A DNA stretch of 9,979 bases from Microcaldota archaeon (GCA_021812105.1 JAKAOQ010000020.1:1-9979), one strand, 5' to 3'. Numbered from the stretch's first letter, positions 1 through 7,150 are shown. Notes: generated by a model from the letters alone, not told the origin. Made by a program: numbers and translations.

Positions 1-386
1 TGTACCTCAATGGTGCATACGCTACAAGCAGTACCTTCTCTACAGGGATATCTAGCAACACCAACCCACTGCAATTAGGATCAACCAGCCCTACATTTGC
101 CAACGGGGGGTATTTTAATGGAAGGATTGCTGACGTGCAAATGTATAACGCCACGCTCTCAACGGCGCAAGTGCAGGATCTTTATCTAAACAACAGTGTA
201 CCTGGGGTTACACCTATGGCTTATTGGCCGTTAAACGGTGGAACCGCTGGGCTTATGAATGTGACCCCCAACCTGGTTTCGGGTTCTTCTTACGGCCAGC
301 TCTACTCTGGCAGTACAATCTGCACCAACGCCGATGTGATAAACGGTGCTTGCGGGGTTAATTACGCCACGCTGTCTGGAAAATAA
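1..386 (+). CDS. LamG/concanavalin A-like domain protein, C-terminal part (5' end outside window)
   Basis: The frame is open from base 3 to the TAA at 384-386, giving 127 residues of a larger protein. The visible part starts with YLNG, then a Leu-Gln-Leu-Gly-Ser strand, then FNGRIADVQMYNATLS and AQVQDLY. This is the typical last third of a LamG/jelly-roll domain (strand, 'GRIADV-x-x-Y-x-x-x-LS', short helix). From about base 219 a new motif, AYWPLNGG, looks like the opening strand of a second LamG repeat, but the protein ends about 55 residues later. Two Cys near the C-terminus (ICTNADVINGAC) could form a disulfide. Such proteins are usually secreted or cell-surface carbohydrate- or protein-binding modules; the signal peptide would lie outside the window. 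The gene converges on the NifX-like gene with only 6 bases between the stop codons. Domain family is fairly sure; ligand unknown. Confidence 0.75.
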   Translation, partial: YLNGAYATSSTFSTGISSNTNPLQLGSTSPTFANGGYFNGRIADVQMYNATLSTAQVQDLYLNNSVPGVTPMAYWPLNGGTAGLMNVTPNLVSGSSYGQLYSGSTICTNADVINGACGVNYATLSGK

Positions 387-392
387 ACCAGC

Positions 393-698
393 TCAATAAA
401 AATCCGATACCGCTGCGCCTTCTTGTACCTTTTCTACTTCTATCTTCAAAGATCCGAGGTTCTTCTGCATCCTGGGATTGAGGTTGAAGCATACGACTTT
501 GCTTACCCTGTTTTCCACTAGCATCTTGAGAAGCTTCCCGTGACCGCTCTGCTCGTTCTCCTCCTTGTCGTGCGGATTTTCCACAAGCATGTGCTTGGTT
601 TCCTTCCCATGCTCCTTGTCAACTATCATGAAGTATCTTGACCTGCCGAAATGTTCCGATACGCTCTTTCCATCGTCAGTTGGTATTCCGATTGTCAT
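393..698 (-). CDS. NifX/NifB-C-terminal-like (dinitrogenase Fe-Mo cofactor biosynthesis family, MTH1175-type) protein
   Basis: A 101-residue protein. Its N-terminus (GIPTDDGKSVSEHFGRSRYF) is the family signature: a first beta strand, PTDDGK, then SEHFGR before the next strand. A glycine/histidine segment (SGHGKLLKML, about 51-60) and a second hydrophobic strand (VSKVVCF, 65-71) follow, consistent with the RNase H-like fold of this family. Nitrogen-fixing relatives carry FeMo-cofactor precursors, but many archaea have stand-alone versions with unknown or possible Fe-S/metal-binding roles. No nif genes are visible, so nitrogen fixation should not be inferred. In place of the usual Gly-Ile-Gly-Pro-Arg-like turn after the second strand it has FNLNPRM, so the binding loop is altered. 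It is the last gene of the secretion operon, 24 bases after the second T2SSF gene. A GTGA sequence upstream is a weak ribosome-binding site. Confidence 0.8.
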   Translation of the reverse strand: MTIGIPTDDGKSVSEHFGRSRYFMIVDKEHGKETKHMLVENPHDKEENEQSGHGKLLKMLVENRVSKVVCFNLNPRMQKNLGSLKIEVEKVQEGAAVSDFY

Positions 699-722
699 TT
701 CGTCACTTTCTGAAGAAACTTG

Positions 723-1724
723 CTATATGCTGCCTATGCTCGAGAACACCAGCGATATAGCGTACTGCACTACCACGTAAACCGCCAGTCCCCCCGCCAC
801 GAAAAGGGGCAGGTACCGGATGCCCTTTATCGCGGATCCGGAGGATATGGCAGACATGATCAGGCTGGCGAATCCTGTTATTATGATTATTGCTATTATC
901 GAGAACTCGTGGTAGGTCCCGGGGCTTATCTTCGGCGGGCTTGGTTTCAGGAACGAGACTCCTGTAGTGGGCAGTCCTCCTGGGTTCTGCGCGAGTATCC
1001 CCTTCCATACCGTGTCTGTCACAACAATCATCTGGCTCGTAAGCCCGTACAGCAGCGGCGCAGCTATCAGCCCCGCGAAAGCTATGAATATACTGTACAT
1101 GAGAAGCTGCCCTGCTACCTCCTTCTGCATGAGCTGCTGATTCCTCAGGTCCTTCGACAGCTGGTCCAGCAGGTCGGCCATGGCGCCTCCATACTTCACC
1201 GCTTCAAGCATCATCCTGACCGCGTGCTGAAGCTGGTACGACCTGTACTTGGCGGCGAACTCGGTCAGAGCTGAATCCAGGGTTTCTCCACCTAGCACCT
1301 TCCTGCTCATCTCCTTCACGTCGCTGCTGAAGAACTTGAACTCCGGCCTCGCTGCAAGGAGCAGAGCCCTGTCCAACGCTATTCCGCTCCTAAGGTTGGC
1401 GGACGCTATCTGGAAGTAATCCGGCAGCATCTCCTCCATAGCGGTCTTCCTCTTGTCTATAAAGTACTGCAGTACCATGTACACCGCCGCGATGTATACA
1501 GCTGCGGAGACCAGTCCAACCACGGCCGATATCGCCGGTGAGAATTTTAGTAGCACCAGGGCGAAGGACGTGACTATGAATATAAGGAACGCCCCCAGTA
1601 TCATCAGCTCCAGGAGCTTGTTGACGGTAGTCTTTACCCCAGCGAGATCGAGCAGCTTTGACAGCCTCCTGGCGATGCTCCTGGAGACGAGCCTTTCAAA
1701 GTTTATCGTGGGCATCTTTGGCAT
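723..1724 (-). CDS. T2SSF-domain membrane platform protein, TadC/FlaJ-like (second of pair)
   Basis: A 333-residue polytopic membrane protein. Predicted membrane segments are near residues 39-60, 64-88, 205-232, 272-297 and 304-330. Residues about 98-203 form a helical cytoplasmic domain (MEEMLPDYFQIASANLRSGI and ALDRALLLAA onward), the T2SSF/GspF fold, with the typical 'P-x-x-x-x-x-A-x-x-x-x-x-G' spacing and a later KYGGAMADLLDQLS helix. Proteins of this family form the inner-membrane platform of type IV pili, archaella and Tad systems and couple to the secretion ATPase. Only one T2SSF domain is present, unlike the long two-domain archaellum FlaJ, so with the preceding gene it forms a TadB/TadC-like pair. 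It starts 4 bases after the upstream stop, and a GTGAT sequence just ahead of the ATG could serve as ribosome-binding site, implying translational coupling. A second ATG is 3 codons downstream. Family confident; exact substrate unknown. Confidence 0.85.
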   Translation of the reverse strand: MPKMPTINFERLVSRSIARRLSKLLDLAGVKTTVNKLLELMILGAFLIFIVTSFALVLLKFSPAISAVVGLVSAAVYIAAVYMVLQYFIDKRKTAMEEMLPDYFQIASANLRSGIALDRALLLAARPEFKFFSSDVKEMSRKVLGGETLDSALTEFAAKYRSYQLQHAVRMMLEAVKYGGAMADLLDQLSKDLRNQQLMQKEVAGQLLMYSIFIAFAGLIAAPLLYGLTSQMIVVTDTVWKGILAQNPGGLPTTGVSFLKPSPPKISPGTYHEFSIIAIIIITGFASLIMSAISSGSAIKGIRYLPLFVAGGLAVYVVVQYAISLVFSSIGSI

Positions 1725-1728
1725 CGCA

Positions 1729-2784
1729 TCACATCGTGAATACAGGCCTCGAGCTCGTTATGAGCTTTAGGAACACTATCTGCAGGAAGAATATCCCTAC
1801 TATCGCGGCCTCGAGCGTTACCGTCGTGACCGTGAATATCGCTATGAAGGTTGTGAGTATTGTTATTACGGCTATGCCCATGCTGGGCAGTATTACACCG
1901 AACAGCATGTAGAACATCGCGATCGCGTTGAGCCTCTGCCCGTACCTTCTAAGCTCTATCACGCGCTCCTGCGACAGCATGTCTATCACGCTCTGCAGGG
2001 ATGAAACCACATCTGCACCGGCCTTTATGCTTACCGATGCCTGAAGCATTATCCTCCTGAAAGACGGGCTCTTTGTCTCCTCTATGGTCGCGTCTATAGC
2101 CTCCTCTAGCGGCATCCCGAGCTGTACCCTCTCCACGATCTTGGCGAATTCCCTGCTAGCGTCGCCGTATCCCGTGCTAACGGAAGTTATCGCGTTGAAA
2201 AGCGGCATCCCGGAACGCAGCGATATTATCATGTCCCTCGCGGCGAAGAGTATATCCCTCTCAACGTTCTTTGCGGATTGCTTGCCCTTCTGCGTTGGAA
2301 AGTTTAGGAATGACCCAAGAGCTACGTAGAATATTGCGACGCCGAGCAGCAGCGAGAATATAATGCTTGTTGCTATCGGCAAACCTATCTTTAAGAACAG
2401 TGCAATCATAGACAGCGCGATCGCTATCGCCACCGCTATCGAGGCTATCAGCATTCTCTGCACGAAATCGAAGACGCTGTACTTTATGCCCTGCGCCCTT
2501 AGCGACGTTTCGAGCCCCTTGTGCTTCGCCGCCATGCCTTCGACGTAATGCTTCCACTTGCTGGGCTTTTCGAATCCAACCTGCCCTCTCTGCGCCTTTG
2601 GCTGCTGCTGTGCCTGCTTGACCCTTGGCTGTGGTTCATGCACAGGCGTGCTTTCACTGGCATTGTTTGCCCCCGCCATCTTTGGTTTCGGCTTGAAGAA
2701 CGAACCTATCTTTCTGGGCTTTGGCTGCAGCGTTATGTCCTGGCCGCCCACTTTTATCACTTTTGGCTTGCTCTTCCCAAACAT
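1729..2784 (-). CDS. T2SSF-domain membrane platform protein, TadB/FlaJ-like (first of pair), with basic N-terminal extension
   Basis: A 351-residue protein. Residues 1 to about 100 are a soluble, very basic, Pro/Gln/Lys-rich extension (PKPRKIGSFFKPKPK, then Gln-rich VKQAQQQPKAQRG). Membrane segments follow at about 111-132 and 134-157, then a cytoplasmic T2SSF helical domain (about 170-285: ERDILFAARDMIISLRSGMP, FAKIVERVQLGMPLEEAI) and two further membrane segments at about 287-317 and 320-343. The repeated 'LRSGMPL...A' and 'LGMPLEEAI' elements are classic for the GspF/FlaJ/TadB family. It acts as membrane platform beside the ATPase. A strong GAGGGGT ribosome-binding site lies 7-8 bases before the ATG. 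The extended basic tail is longer than expected for a simple TadB and may contact the ATPase, nucleic acid or lipid (inference). It follows the helical-protein gene by 36 bases. Confidence 0.87.
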   Translation of the reverse strand: MFGKSKPKVIKVGGQDITLQPKPRKIGSFFKPKPKMAGANNASESTPVHEPQPRVKQAQQQPKAQRGQVGFEKPSKWKHYVEGMAAKHKGLETSLRAQGIKYSVFDFVQRMLIASIAVAIAIALSMIALFLKIGLPIATSIIFSLLLGVAIFYVALGSFLNFPTQKGKQSAKNVERDILFAARDMIISLRSGMPLFNAITSVSTGYGDASREFAKIVERVQLGMPLEEAIDATIEETKSPSFRRIMLQASVSIKAGADVVSSLQSVIDMLSQERVIELRRYGQRLNAIAMFYMLFGVILPSMGIAVITILTTFIAIFTVTTVTLEAAIVGIFFLQIVFLKLITSSRPVFTM

Positions 2785-2820
2785 TTTTTTACCCCTCTCT
2801 ATTCATCTTTTTGCTTTGAT

Positions 2821-3513
2821 CTACCTGTTCTGCAGCAGGTTCATCGCGTCATGGAGTCTCTGCTGCCTTATGGCGATAAGCGAATCCTCTACGCTGCTTG
2901 CTACCTGTACCTTCGATCTCTTCCTGTCCCTCTCCGCCTTTTCCGCTACCGCGTTCAGGCCGTAGACCTCCTGCTTTACTATCTCCAGGTGCTCCTCATC
3001 AAATATATTCTCCTTTACGCCTTCTACTATCCTCTCGAGCTCTGCTATCTGGTCCGACAGCGAAAGGCTCGGCAGCACGAGATCCTTTGTGCTGACCTTT
3101 TTCCTTCCCATCTCTTTTATAGCCGGAGCTATCTCCCCGAGTTTCTCCTTTATGGATTCGAGCTCCTTCTTCGCCGCTTCCTCTTCGGCGATGAACGGCG
3201 ATGGCACGGGATTCGAATATTTTGCCTGCTCCACCCCGGCCATTATTATGTGCTCCGGTGCCTCCTTCTGCTCCTTGACCTTTTCCTCCTTGTATCTCCT
3301 GGGCGCCTCCACCTCCTCTATCTCGGCTATCACGTCAGCATATCTTTTCCTCTGCATGTTTACGGTCTGTCCTATCGCCGCAGCGAGGTCTATGCTCACA
3401 GAGCCTGCAGATGTAGGTGATGCTGCAACGCTTTCCCTCTCGGCACCCTCTATCAGGCTGACAAGCTCCGAGTACGAAGCCGCGGACTTTACATCTTCAA
3501 CCAAACATATCAC
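2821..3513 (-). CDS. Uncharacterised soluble helical/coiled-coil protein of the secretion operon
   Basis: I do not recognise this 230-residue protein. It has no membrane segment or signal peptide. An Ala/Ser-rich N-terminal third is followed by a highly charged stretch (EEVEAPRRYKEEKVKEQKEA, about 67-86), a Pro-containing linker (SNPVPSPF) and long amphipathic helices (about 110-135, 162-185, 187-228) likely to form coiled coils, ending in DAMNLLQNR. The frame opens with GTG at 3513 and overlaps the end of the ATPase gene by 17 bases, so translation is probably coupled; a TTG at 3504 is an alternative start. Its position between the secretion ATPase and the two T2SSF proteins suggests a cytoplasmic adaptor or regulator of the motor, in the way FlaH sits beside FlaI, but it has no Walker motif and is not FlaH. 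The gene is well supported by the tight operon; its function is inferred from context only. Confidence 0.72.
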   Translation of the reverse strand: MICLVEDVKSAASYSELVSLIEGAERESVAASPTSAGSVSIDLAAAIGQTVNMQRKRYADVIAEIEEVEAPRRYKEEKVKEQKEAPEHIIMAGVEQAKYSNPVPSPFIAEEEAAKKELESIKEKLGEIAPAIKEMGRKKVSTKDLVLPSLSLSDQIAELERIVEGVKENIFDEEHLEIVKQEVYGLNAVAEKAERDRKRSKVQVASSVEDSLIAIRQQRLHDAMNLLQNR

Positions 3514-4999
3514 GTGAGAACTTCACATTGTTCCCAACTATATCGAGCACCCTCTTCTTGTCCCTGTAGAAGTTTGCGACTATGAACCCCGCGTCGTCTA
3601 CGTCCATTATATCATTGTCAACCATGTACTTGAGTACCGCTATCTTCTCCTGCATCTCGGACAGTATGTCCTTCTTGCTCAGGCCAGCGTATAGCGCTAG
3701 CGTCTCCGCCAGCCTTGTCATCTCGCTTATCTGCTGGAACGAGTCGTCCTTCATATTCCACCTGTACAGCACGTTCACGTCCCCCGTCCTGAGCATCTCA
3801 GCGAACTCCAGTACTCGCCTTATCCCGCGCATCCTGTGCCTGAAGAGCACCACCACGCCCCCCAGGGCGTTGAGCGTGACCTTCGGCGCGTTGATGGGCG
3901 GGTTTGTTATCCTGATTATCGTATCCTGCGCGTTGTCGGCGTGTATGGTTCCGTATACGGAATGTCCGGTGTGTATAGCCTCGAAGAGGGTCTCAGCGTC
4001 CTTTTCTGTCCTTACCTCTCCTACCAGCATTATGTCTGGTCTTTGTCTCAGCGCGTTGATCATCAGGTCGTAGAGTGTTACTTCTCCCTTTCCTTCAGGA
4101 TTCGGTTGTCTCGTAATCATGGGTATCCACTGAAGGAACTTGGGCAGCGTAAGCTCTCTCGTCTCTTCGACCGATATTATCCTTCTGTTGGCCGGGAAGA
4201 ATATGCTCAACGCGTTGAGGAAGCTCGTCTTTCCGCTCGCGGTACCTCCTGATATCAGCAGGCTCACCTCGTTTGCTATGCTCACCCAGACGAGCGAGGC
4301 GAGTTCCAGGCTTATGGTGCCGTTCTTTATCATAGCCGGCATGGACCATGGGTTCTTTCCAAACTTTCTTATCGTTATGGTGTTGCCCGACTGTGAGATG
4401 GGATAGAGCGTAGCGTTGACTCTCGAACCGTCCGGCAGCTCAGCGTCCATAAGCGGAGTGAGATTGTTTATCTCCCTCCCTACCCTCCTTCCAATCTGAG
4501 ATGCCTGGTTGTATATCCACTCCTCGTTCTGCGGCCTTATGTTGGTCTTGCACCAGCCGTACACCTTGTGGAAGACCCATATCGGAGTAGACGACCCGTT
4601 AGTCGCTATCTCTTCGAGATTGTCATCGGCAAGCGGCGCTTCCAGGTCACCGAGCCCCAGCATGATTATGAGTATGTAAGACGTCAGAAGCTTCTTGACC
4701 TCGCTGGAAGTCCCAGGAAGGTATTTGTCGAGCAGTATGCTGCTCGCCTCTATATACTTGTTGTTGAGCTCTTCGACGTACGCCTCGTTCTCTATCCTAG
4801 AAGGGTCCAGGGGGACCATAGAGAGTATCTCGCTCCTCAGCGAGAGAAGGAGCATCTTCGTGGCAGTTCCTATACCAGAGAACGTTACCTCGTAGTCGGG
4901 GACAAAATCGCTTTGCTGCACTATGTTTATGTTAACCGACATGCCCTTGACGTTGAGGTTGTAGTTGTCGAGTACTTTTGTTTCTGCGTTATCGGCCAT
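3497..4999 (-). CDS. Type IV pilus/Tad/archaellum-type secretion ATPase (FlaI/TadA/VirB11 family)
   Basis: A 500-residue cytoplasmic hexameric ATPase of the type II/IV secretion superfamily. Visible motifs, in order: a pre-ATPase region with DNLEEIATNG (126-135) and a DGSRVNATLYP segment (190-200); Walker A GGTASGKT (251-258); an Asp-box-like VEETREL (277-283); Walker B region with GEVR (327-330) preceded by RPDIMLV; and the His box AIHTGHSVYGTIHADNA (341-357). All catalytic motifs look intact. These enzymes hydrolyse ATP to drive pilin assembly or secretion through T2SSF platform proteins, and two such proteins are encoded just downstream. A 4-base GGTG ribosome-binding site (5007-5010) lies 7 bases before the ATG. 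The start is 11 bases after the stop of the winged-helix/coiled-coil gene. Residues 1-100 are divergent. Family assignment is firm; choice between Tad-like and archaellum-like subfamilies is not settled from sequence reading, though the split platform pair favours Tad-like. Confidence 0.95.
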   Translation of the reverse strand: MADNAETKVLDNYNLNVKGMSVNINIVQQSDFVPDYEVTFSGIGTATKMLLLSLRSEILSMVPLDPSRIENEAYVEELNNKYIEASSILLDKYLPGTSSEVKKLLTSYILIIMLGLGDLEAPLADDNLEEIATNGSSTPIWVFHKVYGWCKTNIRPQNEEWIYNQASQIGRRVGREINNLTPLMDAELPDGSRVNATLYPISQSGNTITIRKFGKNPWSMPAMIKNGTISLELASLVWVSIANEVSLLISGGTASGKTSFLNALSIFFPANRRIISVEETRELTLPKFLQWIPMITRQPNPEGKGEVTLYDLMINALRQRPDIMLVGEVRTEKDAETLFEAIHTGHSVYGTIHADNAQDTIIRITNPPINAPKVTLNALGGVVVLFRHRMRGIRRVLEFAEMLRTGDVNVLYRWNMKDDSFQQISEMTRLAETLALYAGLSKKDILSEMQEKIAVLKYMVDNDIMDVDDAGFIVANFYRDKKRVLDIVGNNVKFSRDMFG

Positions 5000-5010
5000 T
5001 ATCTAGCACC

Positions 5011-6303
5011 CTACCTCGGTTTGTCTGCGTCGGAACCAGGAGTTTTTATCCCGCCTGCCGCTTTCTGTATTCCGCTCCTAACTTCGTCAATCTTATCCTG
5101 TACCTCTTTCGACTCCTTAACGAGCTTGTCTACCGCGCCAGCGCTTTCACCTATGGGCATGCTCGCTGCGGAAAGAGCCCTCATCGCTTCTGAGAGCCTC
5201 TGCGCCTGGGTCCTCGCATCGGCCAGCTTTGTTGACACTTCGGCGAGGTCTTTTTTCGCGTTCTCTATCGAGTCGAATATGCTGGCCACGTCTCCGAATG
5301 CGTCCTTCATCTCCTTGACCTTTGAATAGAACGTTCCCATCTTGTCGTTGAAGAGCTTTAGATTCTTCTCCAGCTCCTGCTTCCCAGTCAGATACCTGTC
5401 GTTGAAGCTTACGCGCGTCGCGTTCAGTTCCCTCTCCATCGCCGCCTTTTCCTTGTTGAATCTCTCCAGCGCCTCGACCGCTGCACGCAGAGAAACGTTC
5501 TGCTCCCCGAGCTTCTTCTCTTCTATCTTCACCTGATCGGCCGAGATGCGCAGGGAGTCGTTCGTTTCCTTCAACGATTTCTCGAGCTGGGCCCTCGCCG
5601 ACCTTACCTGCTCCTCGAGGCCCTTTCTTATACTTTCCAGTTCCCTGTCCCTTTCCTTTATTATCGCGTTGAGTCCAGCGTTGACCTCGCTCGCGTTTTT
5701 CATGGCTGCGCTCATCCTGGCCTTTGCATCTTCTATATTCTTCATTGTGTCGTTTGAAGAGTACGTCGCTATTTTAGAAAGCATCTCGGTGAGGTTCTTG
5801 TTGATCCTATCGTTGACCTCCTCTGAATTCTTTCTCGCCTCCTCTATATACGAGTACTGCTTCTCTACGCTGGTGTATATCCTATTCAGCTCGTTCAGCA
5901 TCTGCTGCTCTTCTGGCGCCTTCTGCTTAAATATGGCCTCTGCGTTTCCTGCTGATATTTTGGCCGCTTCTATTATGTTGCCTATCTTGTTTATCTGTTC
6001 GAGCTGTACCGATACCTCTTCCTCGAGCATGTCCTTCCTGGTCTCTATCTTGGCCGCTACCATTTTCAGGTCTCCGGGAGAGACCGCCATCGGCTCTACG
6101 TACATCTTTCCTACTCTGTAGCTTATCTTGACAAGGTTGTTCTCCTCAAGTACCTTTGCCCACTGCTCGGCTACCGCGCCAGCTATGCCAAGTTCTGACG
6201 CAGCAACGCTTACGTCTACGAGCCCCCTGCTCTTTATGAGGTCGAGCAAAGCGTCTATTGAGGTTTTCACTTCTCCTACTTCCTTCTTCTCGTCGCCAGC
6301 CAT
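5011..6303 (-). CDS. Winged-helix + long coiled-coil protein, first gene of secretion operon (uncharacterised)
   Basis: A 430-residue soluble protein starting MAGDEKKEVG. Residues about 12-71 resemble a winged-helix domain: a helix (SIDALLDLIKSRG), a helix-turn-helix-like 'VSVAASELGI...AEQWAKVLEENNLV', then a wing (KISYRVGKMYVEP). From about residue 75 to 405 it is almost continuous heptad-like, Glu/Lys/Ala/Leu-rich helix, predicted coiled coil, with no membrane span. The reading frame also opens at 6348, adding 15 hydrophobic residues. I reject that start because the TATA-like box (6325-6332) lies inside the extension, about 25 bases ahead of the ATG at 6303. No ribosome-binding site precedes 6303, which fits a leaderless message. 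It leads the ATPase gene by 11 bases. Possible roles: a scaffold or regulator linking the pilus-like motor to another structure, or a DNA- or protein-binding winged helix. I do not know a characterised homologue. Confidence 0.83.
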   Translation of the reverse strand: MAGDEKKEVGEVKTSIDALLDLIKSRGLVDVSVAASELGIAGAVAEQWAKVLEENNLVKISYRVGKMYVEPMAVSPGDLKMVAAKIETRKDMLEEEVSVQLEQINKIGNIIEAAKISAGNAEAIFKQKAPEEQQMLNELNRIYTSVEKQYSYIEEARKNSEEVNDRINKNLTEMLSKIATYSSNDTMKNIEDAKARMSAAMKNASEVNAGLNAIIKERDRELESIRKGLEEQVRSARAQLEKSLKETNDSLRISADQVKIEEKKLGEQNVSLRAAVEALERFNKEKAAMERELNATRVSFNDRYLTGKQELEKNLKLFNDKMGTFYSKVKEMKDAFGDVASIFDSIENAKKDLAEVSTKLADARTQAQRLSEAMRALSAASMPIGESAGAVDKLVKESKEVQDKIDEVRSGIQKAAGGIKTPGSDADKPR

Positions 6304-6324
6304 GATAATGCATCGCAGGAAAAC

Positions 6325-6332
6325 TAAATATA
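6325..6332 (-). promoter_or_regulatory. TATA-like box for the secretion operon
   Basis: On the minus strand this reads TATATTTA. Its centre lies about 25 bases upstream of the ATG at 6303, the normal archaeal TATA-to-start-site distance, so transcription would begin at or next to the ATG (leaderless). This box decides the start of the winged-helix/coiled-coil gene. Confidence 0.6.
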
Positions 6333-6348
6333 GTAAGAAAACAATCAA

Positions 6349-6368
6349 TAAATACCTATAGGTTTTTA
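6349..6368. repeat. 20-bp near-perfect palindrome upstream of the operon promoter
   Basis: An inverted repeat centred on CCTATAGG: two 10-base arms match with a single mismatch, no spacer. It lies in the 95-base gap between the peptidase stop and the operon start, about 17 bases upstream of the TATA-like box. The symmetric core and position suit a dimeric repressor or activator site; it could also be chance in an AT-rich gap or part of a terminator for the peptidase gene. Confidence 0.35.
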
Positions 6369-6398
6369 AGCGTTACGAGGGACGCAAGTGCGCTCAAC

Positions 6399-7103
6399 CT
6401 ACAGGATTCTCCTGTAAAACATCGAGAAGTAGAAGGCTATCATTATCCAGATGAATATCTCGAAGAGGGGTATATGGGCGAACACGTACATCAGTGCGAA
6501 TATCACCAGCATTGTTGCCGCGTAGACCCTCTTGTCCCAGGCGAGGACCTTGCTTCCGTCAAGCGGGTAGATCGGCAGCATGTTGAAGAACGCGAGCAGT
6601 ATGCTGACGAACATGACGAAGTAGAATAGGTTGGAGAGGTACGTGTTTGGCGTGGAAAAGAGGAACGCTGCGAGGAAGACTACGAAGACTACGAAGTTTG
6701 TCAATGGTCCAGCAAGCGATACTATCCCATTTTCTCGCTTTGTGAAGCTGTGCACGTATATCATTGTCGCACCCGGTATCCCCAGGAGGAAGCCTATCGC
6801 TCCGGTAAGCAGTGTTATAAGGAGCCCGTTCTTAGAAGACCTGAAGGCCGCTATGGCTCCGTAGTGCTGTGCGACGAACTTGTGCATAAGCTCATGAAGT
6901 ACAAAGCTGAGTGTGGCAGCGACCACCGCCATGGGGAGGAAGTAGATAAAGTTTGATATAGACTTGGTTGGGGCTGCGAACAGCGTGAATATCCCTCCAA
7001 AACCCCACGCGAACACCATCGTAAAGGCCAGAATCAGAACCGCGTCCGCTACGAGTATGTCGCGCAGTTCTTTGCTGTGGGTAAGGTTTTCCCTGATTGG
7101 CAT
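6399..7103 (-). CDS. M50 site-2-protease-like intramembrane zinc metallopeptidase
   Basis: A 234-residue multi-pass membrane protein. The zinc-binding HELMH motif is at 70-74, inside a hydrophobic helix (VVAATLSFVLHELMHKFVAQ). AGPLTNFVV (131-139) matches the family's 'AGP-x-x-N' element, and FNMLPIYPLDGSKVL (173-187) supplies the third zinc ligand Asp182 in the LDG motif. About six membrane segments are seen. Site-2 proteases cut transmembrane segments of regulators or signal-peptide remnants; the archaeal short form without PDZ or CBS domains is common and its substrates are largely unknown. The ATG at 7103 has no ribosome-binding site but has a TTTTATAT box about 25 bases upstream, so the message is probably leaderless. 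It is transcribed in the same direction as the secretion operon, but that operon has its own TATA-like box, so the two are likely separate units. All catalytic residues are visible; family assignment is strong. Confidence 0.9.
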   Translation of the reverse strand: MPIRENLTHSKELRDILVADAVLILAFTMVFAWGFGGIFTLFAAPTKSISNFIYFLPMAVVAATLSFVLHELMHKFVAQHYGAIAAFRSSKNGLLITLLTGAIGFLLGIPGATMIYVHSFTKRENGIVSLAGPLTNFVVFVVFLAAFLFSTPNTYLSNLFYFVMFVSILLAFFNMLPIYPLDGSKVLAWDKRVYAATMLVIFALMYVFAHIPLFEIFIWIMIAFYFSMFYRRIL

Positions 7104-7124
7104 AAGGTAGTTTTCGCAAAAGGA

Positions 7125-7132
7125 ATATAAAA
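7125..7132 (-). promoter_or_regulatory. TATA-like box for the M50 peptidase gene
   Basis: It reads TTTTATAT on the minus strand, centred about 25 bases upstream of the ATG at 7103, supporting leaderless transcription. It lies only about 10 bases from the opposite-facing TATA-like box of the tRNA gene, so the two divergent promoters share about 70 bases. Confidence 0.6.
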
Positions 7133-7142
7133 GCCATGGGTC

Positions 7143-7150
7143 AAATATAT
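7143..7150 (+). promoter_or_regulatory. TATA-like box for tRNA-Gln
   Basis: AAATATAT, centred about 24 bases before the first base of the tRNA at 7171, the expected distance for an archaeal tRNA promoter. Confidence 0.55.

Noticed and set aside
720..1274. Plus-strand open frame of 184 codons
   Set aside because: Antisense to the T2SSF gene, Tyr/Arg/His-rich composition typical of a reversed coding sequence; no promoter or domain.
2521..3420. Long open frame (299 codons) on the plus strand
   Set aside because: It lies antisense to two well-supported operon genes, has an odd Leu/Tyr/Arg-rich composition and no recognisable domain; it is a shadow of the coding strand.
4568..5329. Plus-strand open frame of 253 codons
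   Set aside because: It covers parts of two minus-strand genes, ATPase and coiled-coil, in antisense; no independent support.
6304..6348. 15-residue hydrophobic N-terminal extension of the coiled-coil protein (start at 6348)
   Set aside because: The TATA-like box for the gene lies within this stretch and is correctly spaced for a start at 6303, so the extension is most likely upstream DNA, not a signal anchor.
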